Source: Lojkania enalia (Eukaryota; Ascomycota; Dothideomycetes; Pleosporales). From it: a DNA stretch of 64,000 nucleotides. Under the pieces are notes generated by a model. It did no database searches. It had not been told where the DNA came from and saw nothing but the letters and a program-made list of their open reading frames with translations. The translations under genes were made by a program, and so were the position numbers. Each line of letters starts with the position of its first letter. Position 1 is the first letter of the stretch. Of the stretch, positions 25,392-40,619 are shown piece after piece. The stretch covers positions 29,467 through 93,466 of the forward strand of contig ML986774.1 in NCBI GenBank assembly GCA_010094045.1, in the 5' to 3' direction.

Positions 25392-27981
25392 ATGCCAAGC
25401 TCCAATCCCAGTCGCAATGAGAACGGCTGGAGATACTTCCCGTCAACGTCCCAGAATGCTGGGAATAAACGGAGATACCTCTGGTCGCCCAGCCCAGTCT
25501 GGTATCCCACTTCACCGTCATGTCGTGGTGACCAGAGGCTGTTCAATGCCATAGAATTCATGAGCAGGAAGTCTCAGGGCCATAAGGTCAGAGCAGCGGG
25601 CGAGGCGAGCCAGTCTGTGAGCCCCCACCCTCTTCCTCCATTGGCCCCGTTGAAGATGGACAAGGGACGGTGATTGTTCATGGGCTGATAGCAAGAGAAA
25701 GTAGCAAGGGGAAATAGAAACAGATTGTTAAGGATCCGTCCTTGGCGGCTCCATCCAAGAGGAACAAATTGACGGACGGAAACGTAGTTGAAGCCGTTAG
25801 TGGGAGCCCCACGTATTTGGTTGCCGGTCGGCAGTCAGAATTCACGAAGGAGATCATGAATAGCTCCCGCGACGAGAATTTGGAAGTTCGACAGAGTATC
25901 GATGAAGTTGCGACATCGATTGTGCAGGAACAGATGGATGTCGGAAGCCTTCGCCATCGGTTCAACCAATACATCCATGGAGCCGAAAAGATTGGGTGCG
26001 ACACATTGGATCCCCTCGCAAAGCTTCTTGCAAATTAAGTCACTCGTAAAGGAATGTCCAATGAATTGGAAACCCTTAGGAAGATTTTTGCGGATTCTGA
26101 GAGGGGCAATACGGAGAACATTGATTCGGTGTCTAAGAGGCTCAAAAGTCAGCTCAGAGAGGCTCAGACTAGCGTCGCAAAGTATGTAGCTACGATCCAA
26201 GAGAGCGTAATCCTGAATGTCCTTCAGCCAACCCAAAGGGATATTGCCTCCCTAAAGTCCCAACAAAATGGCCGAACTCGAATGTATGACGAGGAGAAAG
26301 CGGCATTAGGGGAAATCGACGACAAAATCACAGCACTGGAAGCCCAACATAACTCGCTTACAACCGCTGCGAAAAAGCGGTTCGAACACTTCGAAATATG
26401 ACATGAGCAACAGGCCAACGACAAATTCGCAGCGTTAGAAGCCAAATACAAGTTGGTTGCTGTCACTCAGGAAAGCCGTTTTAGAAAACTCGAAACACAA
26501 TATGAGCAGCAGGCCAGCGACCTCGGTTCCCTCAAAAAGATTGAGTATCAAGAGCTTCGGCTAAAGGAGAAAGATGTCAACATTACAGAGCTTGAATAGG
26601 TCCTCGAATGCGCAAGGATGACTTAAAACAATCACTACAAGTAGGTAATTATGAAAGCAGCGAGCGAACGAAAGCGCACATAGAGCAAGTCGAGGAGAAG
26701 ATCGATTCCTTCAGAAAGAAGATTGAGCATTAGAATCTCCAAGTGGAGGAGAAAGATAGAGAGATTATAAAACTTGAATTAGTCCTTGAGTGTGCGAGGA
26801 GCGACTGTAACAAATCACTACAAGCAATTATGGAATTAGCAATACAATGGAAGCGCATGAGAAGGTCATGGGAAAGATTAGGTCTCTCAAAGAGAGGATT
26901 GAGCATCAATATCTCTAGCTAAAGAAGGAAGATGCACCAATCACAACACTCGGACAGGCACTTGAAGGCATGAGGGTCTTCTGGAATAAGTTATCACCAC
27001 AAAATAATGAAGTTAGTGAGAGGATCAAAGAGTTCCAAAAGGAAGCCTAGGAAAGGAAGGACAGCGCCTTCAAGAAGATACAAACTACTGCGGACGCAAA
27101 GAAGCTAGCAGTGGATCAGGTAGAAGAGCATTGTAAAATGATGGGTTTTGGATCTTCCACTTGGCTGACACCGAGTGCTTCACAGCGGATCCGGGTCGCC
27201 AACTGCAGCAATGAGTCATGCATTATGGAAGAGGTCCGTACCGGAGTGGTGGCCGTCATTGGCAACTTCAAAGCCGAACTATCTACAGACATAGAGACTT
27301 TGAAAAGTGAGTAGAAGGACGGGGCATCGAATGCGGGTGACAAGAATCCTACTCCCAACGGCTCAACCAATTCAGTGTGCCACACTCTGAAGGAGGATGA
27401 ATTTGAAAAGGTCATGCTCGTAATGAAAGAGCCCTAGAGGGGGCACGAATTGATACTCTCGGCGACGAATGAATGGATGAATCAGGCCCTCGGCCAGATC
27501 GACTATGTCATGAATACCAGATTCGATGCCGGCAAAACCGACCTTCATAAGCTAGCTAATGAAGTCGCTAGCATCTGTGGAGTGATCGAAAGGCTCGAGA
27601 ATCGTCATGATAAAGTTTATTCCTCCTTTGAAAAGGCTCATATTCAGAATCTTAACGCACACTAGAAAGAGACAACATTGAACTAGCTCGTAGTAATACC
27701 ACGTCGGCTCCTCATCGCCCATCAAAAACAACATGTGGCTGCAATGCGAGGACAGCACCCCACCGGACAAGCCATCTAATCTCAATGCCTGCACCACGCT
27801 ACCTGGCATCAGATTTCCCATACCCAAACAATCTCAAGCTATCATTTTGGACAACCATCCCAAAATCCCCACCTCATCCAACAGCCCTCAACGCCCATCC
27901 ACTCCCCAAGCCACCCACTTCAGACAGCGCCCAACACCCATCCAATTTCAAAAAACAGCCGCAGCCAATACCCTACAATGA
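25392..27981 (+). pseudogene. decayed coiled-coil protein gene with internal tandem repeats
   Basis: The first frame, from 25392, begins MPSSNPSRNENGWRYFPS and ends at 25673. Coding character resumes at about 25724 (after a possible intron) and runs through heptad-rich sequence to about 27981, but is broken by many stops and frameshifts. Stops lie at 26036 (TAA), 26399 (TGA), 26597, 26731, 26916, 27048, 27312, 27435, 27663 and 27684 (all TAG). A frameshift follows 26615, another lies near 26840, and one lies near 27730, after which a Pro/Ser-rich end reads in another frame. The middle carries about three copies of a 176-182 bp unit whose products share IEH-x2-L, KD, LE and LE-x-AR positions. 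I recognise no family; a long coiled-coil structural protein is inferred. It could instead be several exons wrongly seen as broken, but stops inside repeat copies argue against that. Confidence 0.7.
26540..26990 (+). repeat. imperfect tandem repeat, about 180-bp unit, three copies
   Basis: Equivalent points ATTGAGTATCA (26540), ATTGAGCAT (26722) and ATTGAGCAT (26898) are 182 and 176 bases apart. Each is followed by a similar Lys/Glu-rich segment and, in the first two, by GAATGCGCAAGGA or GAGTGTGCGAGGA and the shared string AATCACTACAAG. The unit encodes about 60 residues of coiled coil. The copies differ by substitutions and small indels. Confidence 0.75.
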
Positions 27982-28779
27982 CTAAGTCTTCAGCAAAGTC
28001 CCCAAACCCTGATGTTCCTTAAACCCAGCACTCTATGACATCATCTCCTTCACTCCCTTTCATTAACCAACCTAAAAGCGCTACCGGCATGAAACAAGAA
28101 ACCTAAATAGTGGGGAAGAAGCATATATACGTATTTTAGCATAGGGAGGCATCTCTAGCACGTAACGATGGCCATGAATCTACATCGCACTTTCCAAATC
28201 ACAAGCAACAACTTAATCTCCCTATGAAATACCACCCATCGGTTCTGGAAAGGACTCGGCATTCTGCACCTATCGGTCTTTCATTAATCACGCTAGGAAT
28301 ATCAATGGGGCATGGAACCGGGTAATTAATCGGGGCGGGAGTAGCATGTTTATATACTGTACTTTTACGACTCAACTCTCACCGCAAAATCAACTATTCA
28401 GCCCCCCCCCCCCCCCCCTTTTGAAACTCGCCAACCTTCTAACCTACCATCCCAGCACCACCACAACATCACACACAGACTTCCAAACCACAACTCACGC
28501 ACATACAGAGTCTAATCATTCATTACCTCTACTCTTACACTACCTGCTAGCTCCATACCTAGAAACTACCCTTCACCGCTCCCCCAACGCCCATCGCGCC
28601 CCAAACCATAGTATGCCATAAAAAGGGAAAAAGAAAAAACCTATTGTTTCATACACCCCACCGCATTAACCCATCCCAATCAATCATGCAGCCAAAATCC
28701 TCACAAACCGAATCAACCAAAAATAAAAGCAGAGTCATGAAGCGGCTCCAACAATGCTAATCCCCAAACTGCATCCAGC
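27982..28779. other. intergenic, 3' side of the Dbf2-type kinase
   Basis: About 800 bases downstream of the pseudogene and beyond the stop of the kinase gene (minus strand). Contains C17 at 28402-28418 followed by T4, and a CA-rich stretch to about 28620. No gene seen. Confidence 0.45.
28402..28418 (+). repeat. C17 homopolymer
   Basis: Seventeen consecutive C residues followed by TTTT. Long C runs are uncommon next to fungal genes and are error-prone in assembly; its length should be treated as uncertain. Confidence 0.85.
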
Positions 28780-30842
28780 TTAAAAGATAGTCCCGAAGCT
28801 CTCATCCACTATCGGAAGCGGTTTCCTCGGACTTGACGGCTTTCCATTTTCGTCCTTGTTCACTTTATGCTTGAACGTAAACCCAACGAAGAGGCTCTTT
28901 CCCATCTTCTCGTCCCGTTCAGCCATTGCCTCGAGCGCTGCTTGCTTCTCGTGCACTTCCTTATACTTGGCCATGTCCGACTCATTGCCAAAGTCGTCAA
29001 AGTACCCCGCATCAGTCTCCGAGTCGAGCTCCGGGACGAAAGGTGCCTTGCTCTCGCGCAATCTGTTCCAGTCGACCTCGGCGAAGTACTGATGGGCGTG
29101 TATCTCGGAGATGCCATGGAAGCGAGAGGAATTGGATGCAACAAGGCGGGTAATGAGGTCCCATGTGCGCTTGGAGAGGAAGTATGATGGGTCCTCGTAG
29201 ACGGGTTTCCGAAGCACCTTCTTCCATTGCTTGAGGTTCTGCCACGTCTCGTCGACCGTTGCGCCTGCGAACGGTGGATAACCCGCAAGCGCCTCGAAGA
29301 GCATGCAGCCGAGACTCCAGTAGTCGACCGTAAAATTGTATTCCTCGCCTTTAAGCACTTCTGGAGCCATATAGTCGGGGCTTCCGACGATGCTCTTGGC
29401 GTAGTTGACATCGCGTTCTCGGAGCGAACGATAATTTTCACGACGCTCGGCTGCTGTGCGCTCCTCCATTGGCCGACCAAACGGCGATACAACGTTCCCA
29501 ACGGATTCCAGCTTGATGCGCATCGACTCGATCTTGGCGGGAGCAAGCATGCCAGCTGCAAGTCCAAAGTCGGTCAGCTTAACATGTCCAGTGCTATCAA
29601 TGAGGAAATTCTCCGGTTTTAGATCCCGATGAATGTAGCCCAGCTGGTGTAATGCATCTACACAGGAAAACATCTCTGCAATGTAGAAGCGTGCATGTCG
29701 GTTATGAAGGACGCCAGTGTTGTTCAGCAGTGTTCGGAAATCACCTCCGGGGACGTATTCCTTAGTGAATTAGCTGGGATTTCTCTTCTAATGCGAATCA
29801 AACATACCATAGCGAGATAAATGCTCTTCTCGTCCTGAAAGGCATATAATAATCTTACAAGCCATTCACTCTTCGCCGTTGTTAAGATGTCTCGTTCTGT
29901 TAGGACATGGCGAACTTCGTCTAGCTTGAATAAAAGCTTCTTGCTCATAACCTTCAAAGCGCACACTTCTCGTGTGTCTTTCTTTTGAGCCAGATACACT
30001 TGACCATATCCTCCCTGTCCAACCTGAGTGAGGATTTGAAAGTCTCCCTGCCTTAGTCGTGTGCGTCGCTTGCGGAGGTTCGCCCGCTCCCGACCGAGAT
30101 ATTCGTTAAGAGCTTCGCTGTACTCGACTTCTGGCGTGGCGGGCGGGGGCGGATTTTGGGCTTTGAACTGCGCAAGGCGATTCTGGCGGGTGTGGACGTA
30201 GGTAAGAAGGTCATAATAGTAATCGAGGAAATCTGTAATGTTAGCCGGTCAACATAGAACTCCGGATAAGGAGCACTTACAAAGCTGCGTGACATTGGCG
30301 AGACGCTTTACTGACGGTTTGCGGGCCTTCTCGAGATCTTCCGCTGAGAGACGTTGTGGCCCGTGGTAGTAGCGCGACGAAGCGTCAGCCTCCCGGGTGC
30401 GATACGGCTCCTGCCGTGATTGTGCTGCATGGGTGAGGTAGCTCGACTCCTTCTGAAGGCCAGGGCGAATCCCTGGCGGTGTGTTCTCCTTGTTGGACTT
30501 GCGCGTGGGGCTGCCGGGTCCAAGCGTGGTGAGGTCCTGTGCCGAGTAGTCGATGTCGTCGGCAGACTGCAGATTGGCCTTGTTGGGCGACGTGGGCGTT
30601 TGCGGTTTCGACTTTGATGGCGAGCCGATGGTGGGAATCAAACGCATAGCATTCTCAAACACGTGCGGTAGGTCAAATGCGCCCGGTGGATGTTGGTGTT
30701 TACTAGGGCTCCCCTGGGGCGTCTGCTGCGGGCTGATGAAGGCTTCGTGCGAAGGCGTCGATGGGCGGTCCATGTCGCTAGAGCGTGTATGAAGCGGCGG
30801 AGGAGGGATGGGCAATTGGAAGCTTTGTCTATCAGCCGCCAT
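28780..30842 (-). CDS. dbf2: NDR-family protein kinase of the Dbf2/SidB (septation network) type
   Basis: Exons 30842-30281, 30232-29808 and 29760-28780 give 655 aa. An N-terminal Ser/Pro-rich region of about 190 residues precedes the Mob-binding basic helix (EYLGRERANLRKRRTRLRQG). The kinase domain follows: GQGGYGQVYLA loop, ALKVMSKK lysine, HRDLKPENFLID, DFGLAAG and APE in SPDYMAPEVLKGEEY. Between DFG and APE sits the long insert typical of NDR kinases, with FGRPMEERTAAERRENYR and the activation-loop serine in AKSIVGSPDY. The C-terminal hydrophobic motif is LFVGFTFKHK with its regulatory threonine. This pattern fits Dbf2/Sid2/SidB rather than Cbk1/COT1. With Mob1 these kinases drive septum formation and mitotic exit. 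An ATG 18 nt upstream (30860) is an alternative start. Confidence 0.92.
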
Positions 30843-31658
30843 TGTGTCCCTGCGAGCCAAGTTGCAGGCGCCGTATCAACCCAAGTGGTTTGAGGTGCAA
30901 TGTCCTCTGTTGCAAAAGGAGGAACCGCGGGCAGCTTCCTTTATGGCGGGGAGACGGGACGAACGACCACGGGCTAGAGAGTTGCTCGGCAAGTAAGCAC
31001 TGGTGCACGGTAGAAGTGAAGACGAGATTGACTGGGATGACAGGGGCAGGGGAATCATCTGCCTCTGCTTGTTGCTGTGGACGTCGAGATCGTGGGGTTT
31101 GTTTATCGTCTACGCCAAGCCTGGTCTCTCCGCAACCACTCACATTCCCGCATTCCGTCATACCCTGCCGTTTCAGAACCCTTCAGACGAAGTTATCAAT
31201 TGCACCATCAGCGTTAATTTGTATAATTCCTAGCTACTTGAAAACATATACACGTGCGATCTGATGATGCTGCCCACCGCCCACTATCTAACATCCAGAT
31301 CTCAGCTTGTCCTCGTTCATGAACCATTACCATTGGATAAAGTGTGCTTAGTAAGCGTAGCATGTACCGACCAACGCCGCCGAGAAACCTGGACAGACCG
31401 CCGTGTAAACAACATATTGGAAAACATGCCATGGATTCGTAAAAGCCGCCCTTCGCCGAGTTGTGAATAAAAAGCTCCGCCGATAGAATATAGCTTGTGG
31501 AATATCCGCACCGTACCACTGCTTCTTACGGCTTCTGCCGCGACCCATCACACCTCCGTTCCGGTAATCCTGATATTTCAACCGGGATCAGATCGACCAC
31601 CTACGACTCCTAATATCTGCTTCGCAAATTATATCGAGGGGTTCGCCATAGATGCGGC
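30843..31658. promoter_or_regulatory. intergenic, promoter region of the Dbf2-type kinase
   Basis: About 800 bases between two minus-strand genes: kinase promoter near 30843 and the 3' end of the RING gene near 31658. Frames here are short and unconvincing. No specific factor site recognised. Confidence 0.45.
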
Positions 31659-33089
31659 TCACATGTGGGCGAAGTCTCCCTCCATCTCCCTGGTCCGTGC
31701 AATTTGGGCGAATACATTCTGCTCTTGTTGGCTGAGGGGTTGCCTGTGATCAAGAGAGCGCGAAAAGAAGGCCATAAAATCCGCGGTAGCGGCAGACGTA
31801 GGAAACAGTACCGAACCACGCATTGGCTCGATCAGCACCTTCCGGCACATTGGACAAGTGATCTTGTTCTTGTGCGTCTTGCACGTCTCAAACCAAGTGT
31901 TGATGCAATGTTCGCCGAAGACGTGTTTACAGGGAAGCTGTATAGCAACTTCGTCCTCTTCCGTGGGGTCTATGTGCTTAGCTGAGTAATCTTTCTGGCA
32001 GATATCGCAGCAGGTAGAAGACCCCTCTGGCAGTTCGCTCGGTAAGAAATGTCTAAGCTTATCACGGAGTGCTTGCATCTGGGCGCCGGTCGGCGTGTTA
32101 CTGTCAGCGCCGACATGGCGATGTCTGAAGAAATCCCTGCTGGCCAAAGCCTGGCGGCGCTCATGACGTCTCTGATGTTGAAGAGCTCGCTGTCGGTTCA
32201 GCTGTTCGTTCTCCTCTGACGATGTGCTCGAGGAAGGCAAATCAGTGGAGTATCGGTCCCAGCTACGCCGATGAGACGTCCTCGACGGCGACACACTGCG
32301 ATCAGAGCGGCGATTGTGCGTGGCTAGGAATGCTTGCGGGCGACGATCCGGGCCGCCAGGAGACTGCTGTTGCTGCCGTTCGTGTGAAGGCCTTCGGATC
32401 GGCGAGGCAAGATGTCGGGGTGCTTGATCGGGGTTTCCGAAGTTACTCGTTCTAGTGGACGTTCTGCCTTGCCCGGCTGACTGTGCTACGCCCTCGCTAT
32501 GACGGTTCGACTGTGGTATACCAGGCCGACGTGGAGCGAAAGCGACAGTATTGAATGAGTGAATAGGCCCGCTTGAGAAATGACCATAGGGCGGTAGGCT
32601 ATACATTTGCGAGCCATTGGGTATCAAAGGTTCAATCATAGGGAGTAGGGCGCCGTCATTCCGACTCTCTGGGAAGTCCGGATGTGGACTGCCCGGTATC
32701 AATGGGGATTGGAAAGGTGCTGCAGCTGCACTGGGAGCTGGATTTGGTCGAGTCTGGTACATATCGCTGTCAGCCGGGTGGTGATAGTACCCATTTGGGC
32801 GATTGCTAAGCTGTGGTGAGTACTGATATGGGTGGGAGACGCGGCTTTGATGAGGGTAGTGGTAGGGAGAATGATGAGTTTGATTGGTATTAGACATTTG
32901 AGAACCGTACGGGCTTGGGTTGAATTGGTGGAAGCCTGAAGTCTCATATGAAAACGAGTTGTAGTTTGAGAAGCCAGCCTGCATGGGTTGTGCTGACGTA
33001 TCCGGGCCGTGAAAGGGAGGGCCTGGAGGATTAGGATTTGGCATCGAGTACGGACTCTGCATGGGAGCGCTGAAATTAGAATCGGCCAT
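31659..33089 (-). CDS. RING-finger protein, probable E3 ubiquitin ligase
   Basis: Single exon, 476 aa from ATG 33089 (MADSNFSAPM); the open frame extends to an ATG at 33170, giving 503 aa. Residues 1-340 are Pro/Ser/Gln/His-rich and probably disordered. The RING spans about residues 361-415: CDIC, a long loop, CKHVFGEHCINTWF and CPMC. It has C-x-H followed by G-E-H-C, so the usual fifth zinc ligand position holds Gly while a His lies two residues later; some RING subfamilies show the same HVFG pattern. After the RING comes a helix ending in REMEGDFAHM. Zinc binding and E2 recruitment are expected from the family; no other domain identifies the substrate or cell compartment. Confidence 0.85.
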   Translation of the reverse strand: MADSNFSAPMQSPYSMPNPNPPGPPFHGPDTSAQPMQAGFSNYNSFSYETSGFHQFNPSPYGSQMSNTNQTHHSPYHYPHQSRVSHPYQYSPQLSNRPNGYYHHPADSDMYQTRPNPAPSAAAAPFQSPLIPGSPHPDFPESRNDGALLPMIEPLIPNGSQMYSLPPYGHFSSGPIHSFNTVAFAPRRPGIPQSNRHSEGVAQSAGQGRTSTRTSNFGNPDQAPRHLASPIRRPSHERQQQQSPGGPDRRPQAFLATHNRRSDRSVSPSRTSHRRSWDRYSTDLPSSSTSSEENEQLNRQRALQHQRRHERRQALASRDFFRHRHVGADSNTPTGAQMQALRDKLRHFLPSELPEGSSTCCDICQKDYSAKHIDPTEEDEVAIQLPCKHVFGEHCINTWFETCKTHKNKITCPMCRKVLIEPMRGSVLFPTSAATADFMAFFSRSLDHRQPLSQQEQNVFAQIARTREMEGDFAHM

Positions 33090-33170
33090 GTATGCTCTGT
33101 TGAGCACTGCGTCTAGCGGCCCTGCTCCGGGCGATCTGGTTTGTTGAGTTCGGCGACAATTGCGAGCCAA

Positions 33171-34818
33171 TATGGGTCGGCTCGAAACTGTCGGATCTGG
33201 CTCAGAGCAGGAAGTTGCACTCAGAGGCTGCGATGGACCGGAGCAGCGAAGGCGTCGGTCTCGCAGAACAAGGCTCCAGAGGTCGTCATGGACGAGCAGA
33301 GGGGTCCAACAACTCGCGTGCGGGCGGTGTGCGGCAATGATGTGCTAAGTAGAGCAAATGTCAGTGTAAGAAGCTACGCCCCGCACGAGTGTCGGCGGCC
33401 GCAAGTCAAGTAGTGAAGGCGCTAGAAAGCGGGCGGGTGGTTGCGTGGGGATAGAGTGAAGAGGCAGGGCGACGAGGTGGAGTTGATGAGAGGGGCAGCT
33501 CTGACTGACGACAATCGCTAGAGCACGGGATGGGTGTGACAAAGGGACGCTGGCCTCCGCCCATATAACCAGGCTGCATTTACGGGCGGCGGAAACGAAG
33601 GCCAGTCAGCCTAGGTACCGTGGACTGGAGGGCAAAGGCAGCGTGCAGCGCAGAAAAGCGTCAGCTGGCCTGAGACGGCGTGGTGCAGCCAGTCCAAGGT
33701 GCTCTGTCTCATTTAATGGCCTCGCCGCGACACTGCTGAATCGTACGGATCCGATTCACTCTGCACTCGCAGCAGCGCACAAGACGCGCAGGGAACACTC
33801 ACCGGAGAAAGAGCCTGGGCTGGGGCCAGGTCGACGACGACAACGACGACGACAAAGAGAGCAGCCTGCGGCAGGGAAGAAGCGTGGGCAGTCACGGCGT
33901 CACGCTGGCCCTGGACGGACATCTGGCGTTTGATTACTTTGGATCTCGAACAGCCGAGACAGCATCAAAAGCGACAGTGAGCAACGAGCAACGAGCAGCG
34001 AGCAGCGGCCCAGAGCCAGGACCAGGCACAGCTACATACGTACCATACACACGGAAGACTAGACGGACGCATACGCTGGCCGTAGAGTAATGCAGTCACG
34101 GCGAGAGGAAGCCAGCTAGAAGCCAGTAGATAGGCCGGGCGGCGCACTGAACCAGCCAAGCTACCCGCCTCTACGAGTCCGTCTCCTCTTCTGCCGGGAC
34201 ACTCCCTCAAACTGTGGCTCTTCTGTCGGTGACACAGCACCCAAGAGCTTCCGAGCTAGTAAGCGGGATGAGACCAGAGACAGCCCGCAGTGGTGCAACT
34301 CTGCGGGCGCGTGCAGGAACGACCTGCCCTGCACACTTCGGGAAGAACGGAGAGAGCCATGGAGAAGGGCAAGCGATTTCACGTGCTACGAACGGGGTCG
34401 CAAGTCGCCGGGCCCAGTAAGGCGTGTGGCAGGTGCAGCAACGGCAGCAGGGTGTTTGTTGCGGGCGATAGGTGGATTGATGGATTGATGGATGGATGGA
34501 TGGATGGGTGGAGGTGGTGATGGCGGTGATGGTGGTGGTGGTGGTTGTAACTTAGCAGTGACTCCTTTGGAGAAAAATAATCTGATGCTCGTCGGCAGCG
34601 CGGAAACTGGCCGGGAGAGGCTCGGGCCAAGGCACGCGGTTTTTCCCGAGCAGCTCTAGGTAGATTCCCTGGCTGCGAATGCGAGAGAGCTCTCAGTTGG
34701 CATTGCGAGCATCCCCGTCGGACACTATTTAATTCTCATTTCCATCTTTTTTTTTGGAAGCATCAATTGCATTCCCCAATTGCTCAGCGCTCCCTCACCG
34801 TTACTGGTTCCTCCGACC
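33171..34818. other. 1.6-kb divergent intergenic region with simple repeats
   Basis: Separates the RING gene (minus) and fumarase (plus), so promoters for both are here. It is GC-rich, with a GAC-type trinucleotide run at about 33830-33855 and a GGAT-type tetranucleotide array at about 34470-34505. Many open frames on both strands are low-complexity products of these repeats. No gene supported. Long 5' UTRs are likely. Confidence 0.5.
34470..34505 (+). repeat. (TGGA)n-type microsatellite
   Basis: Tandem TGGA units, preceded by two copies of GGATTGAT and followed by GGTGGAGGTGG. Located about 310 bases upstream of the fumarase start codon. Useful as a length-polymorphic marker; no function implied. 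Confidence 0.85.
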
Positions 34819-36550
34819 ATGTTCAGAGCCGCGCGAACGACACTCCGCCAGGCCGAGGCCGGGGCTCTGCGACCGTTGGCACATGCCAGAGCGAACCCCT
34901 CCATTGTGACCCCGTCTGGCTACATTGGCGCAGTGTCCCGCAGCAGCAAGGCTCTCTCCACCTCTACTCGACCCACAGCTTATCCGTCCTCTCAATTGCA
35001 ATCACAAACTACCCTCCAGCGCCGACATTTCACATTCACCAGTAGGATGGCCTCCACCAGGACAGAGAGCGACGCCTTTGGCGAGATCCAGGTGCCGTCG
35101 GACAAGTACTGGGGTGCTCAGACTGAGAGATCGCTGGAGAACTTCAGGATAAACCAGCCTCAGGACCGCATGCCTCCCCCAATCGTCCGGGCCTTCGGTA
35201 TCTTGAAGGGTGCTGCTGCGGCGGTCAACATAAAGTTCGGGCTGGGTATGACTTGTCAAAGAAGTCGTGAATACTTTCTTAACACCGTAGACAGATCCGA
35301 AGATTGGCAAGGCAATCCAGCAGGCTGCATCCGAAGTCGCTTCCCTAGAGCTCATTGACCACTTCCCACTCGTCGTCTGGCAGACTGGGTCCGGCACCCA
35401 ATCCAACATGAATGCGAACGAAGTCATCTCTAACCGCGCCATCGAAATCCTTGGGGGAACCATGGGCACAAAGAAGCCCGTACATCCTAATGACCACGTC
35501 AACATGTCCGCTTCGTCCAACGATACCTTCCCGACAGTTATGCACATTGCTGCTGTCCTCGATTTCGAAGAATCGCTTCTCCCCGCGCTTACGAGCCTCC
35601 GAGATGCCCTGAAGAAGAAGAGCGAACAGTTTGAGAAAATCATTAAGATCGGCAGGACCCATTTGCAGGACGCTACCCCTCTGACACTGGGTCAGGAATT
35701 CTCGGGCTATGTTCAACAGCTGGACTTCGGAATTGAGCGAGTGAAGTCTTGCCTACCCCGTTTGAAGATGCTTGCTCAGGGCGGAACTGCTGTTGGAACC
35801 GGAATCAACACATTCAAAGGCTTCGCCGAAGATATTGCGGCGGAAGTCAGCAAGATGACCGGTCACAACTTTGTCACTGCGCCGAATAAGTTCGAGGCTT
35901 TGGCGGCCCACGATGCCATTGTTGAGGCTCATGGCCAGTTGAATACGCTGGCCACATCCTTGTTCAAGATTGCTCAGGATATCCGCTTCCTCGGATCTGG
36001 GCCCCGGTGCGGTCTTGGAGAACTCAAGTTGCCCGAGAACGAGCCTGGATCTTCTATTATGCCTGGGAAGGTTAACCCTACCCAGTGCGAGTCCCTTACT
36101 ATGGTCTGCGCGCAGGTATTTGGCAACCATGCCGCTACCACGTTTGCTGGATCTCAGGGGAACTTTGAGTTGAACGTCTTCAAGCCGGTAATGATCCGTA
36201 ACCTTCTCCACAGCTCGCGCCTTCTGGCAGATGGCATGAAGAGCTTTGAGAAGAACCTAGTTGTGGGCATTGAGGCGGACGAGAAGCGTATCACTGCGCT
36301 TCTCAACGAAAGGTATGTGAAATGAGCTCACATATGGTGATCCTCGCTAACTAATCCCTCTAGCTTGATGCTTGTGACATGCCTCAACCCCGTTATCGGT
36401 TACGACATGGCTTCAAAGGTTGCTAAAAACGCGCATAAAAAGGGCCTCACCTTGAAGGAGAGCGCTATGGAGCTCAAAGCGCTGAGCGAAGAAGACTTTG
36501 ATAAATTCGTCCGTCCAGGGCTCATGATTGCTCCCAAAGAGAAGAAATAA
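34819..36550 (+). CDS. fum1: fumarate hydratase, class II, mitochondrial (and probably cytosolic)
   Basis: Exons 34819-35245, 35295-36312 and 36364-36550 encode 543 aa. Class II fumarase interconverts fumarate and L-malate as a homotetramer. Residues 1-76 form an Arg/Ser-rich presequence. At residue 77 (base 35047) a second Met begins [19 protein letters not shown], exactly where the conserved enzyme starts. Conserved blocks are [56 protein letters not shown] and the signature [15 protein letters not shown]. In yeast one fumarase gene serves both mitochondria and cytosol; here the internal Met offers a possible route to the cytosolic form. The last exon supplies [14 protein letters not shown] and the C-terminal helices. 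Confidence 0.95.
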
Positions 36551-36934
36551 ATGGTAGAATGTAAATATTATAAAAATCAAAAGTAAAACAGCTATGTACG
36601 CGTAGAAACCAATGTACAGTTGAACCCTGCAATTAACCATGCCCCTTCATTGTGTGAATCCCGGCATAAATTAGTGAATTGGCTCAGGTTCGTGATATAG
36701 CCCACCTTCGCTTCGTTGACTATGAGGAGTACATTATAGATGTATGATTGTAGACGATTTGTTACCCATTGTCTCTCTGAGGAAATAGATTTGGTGGGAA
36801 ATCAATCGCTCATCACGTGATTGCCCGTAGCGCTCGGGCCAGTAAAAGGTCCGCCACACCGGGCCTCACTTCACTGCGCTCACGACAATCATCTCTGCTA
36901 CCAATGCAAAACCCTATCGGGGAGCGCTGTAGCC
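36551..36934. promoter_or_regulatory. intergenic between fumarase and SMC5
   Basis: About 380 bases, with the fumarase 3' UTR (AT-rich, near 36550-36600) and the SMC5 promoter. A frame running in from 36821 is in phase with the SMC5 start and would extend it by 38 codons, but the proposed start at 36935 is better placed. Nothing else seen. Confidence 0.45.

Positions 36935-40619
<3,685 letters not shown>

Noticed and set aside
34379..34630. His-rich open frame over the TGGA repeat
   Set aside because: Pure product of the microsatellite reading through without stops.
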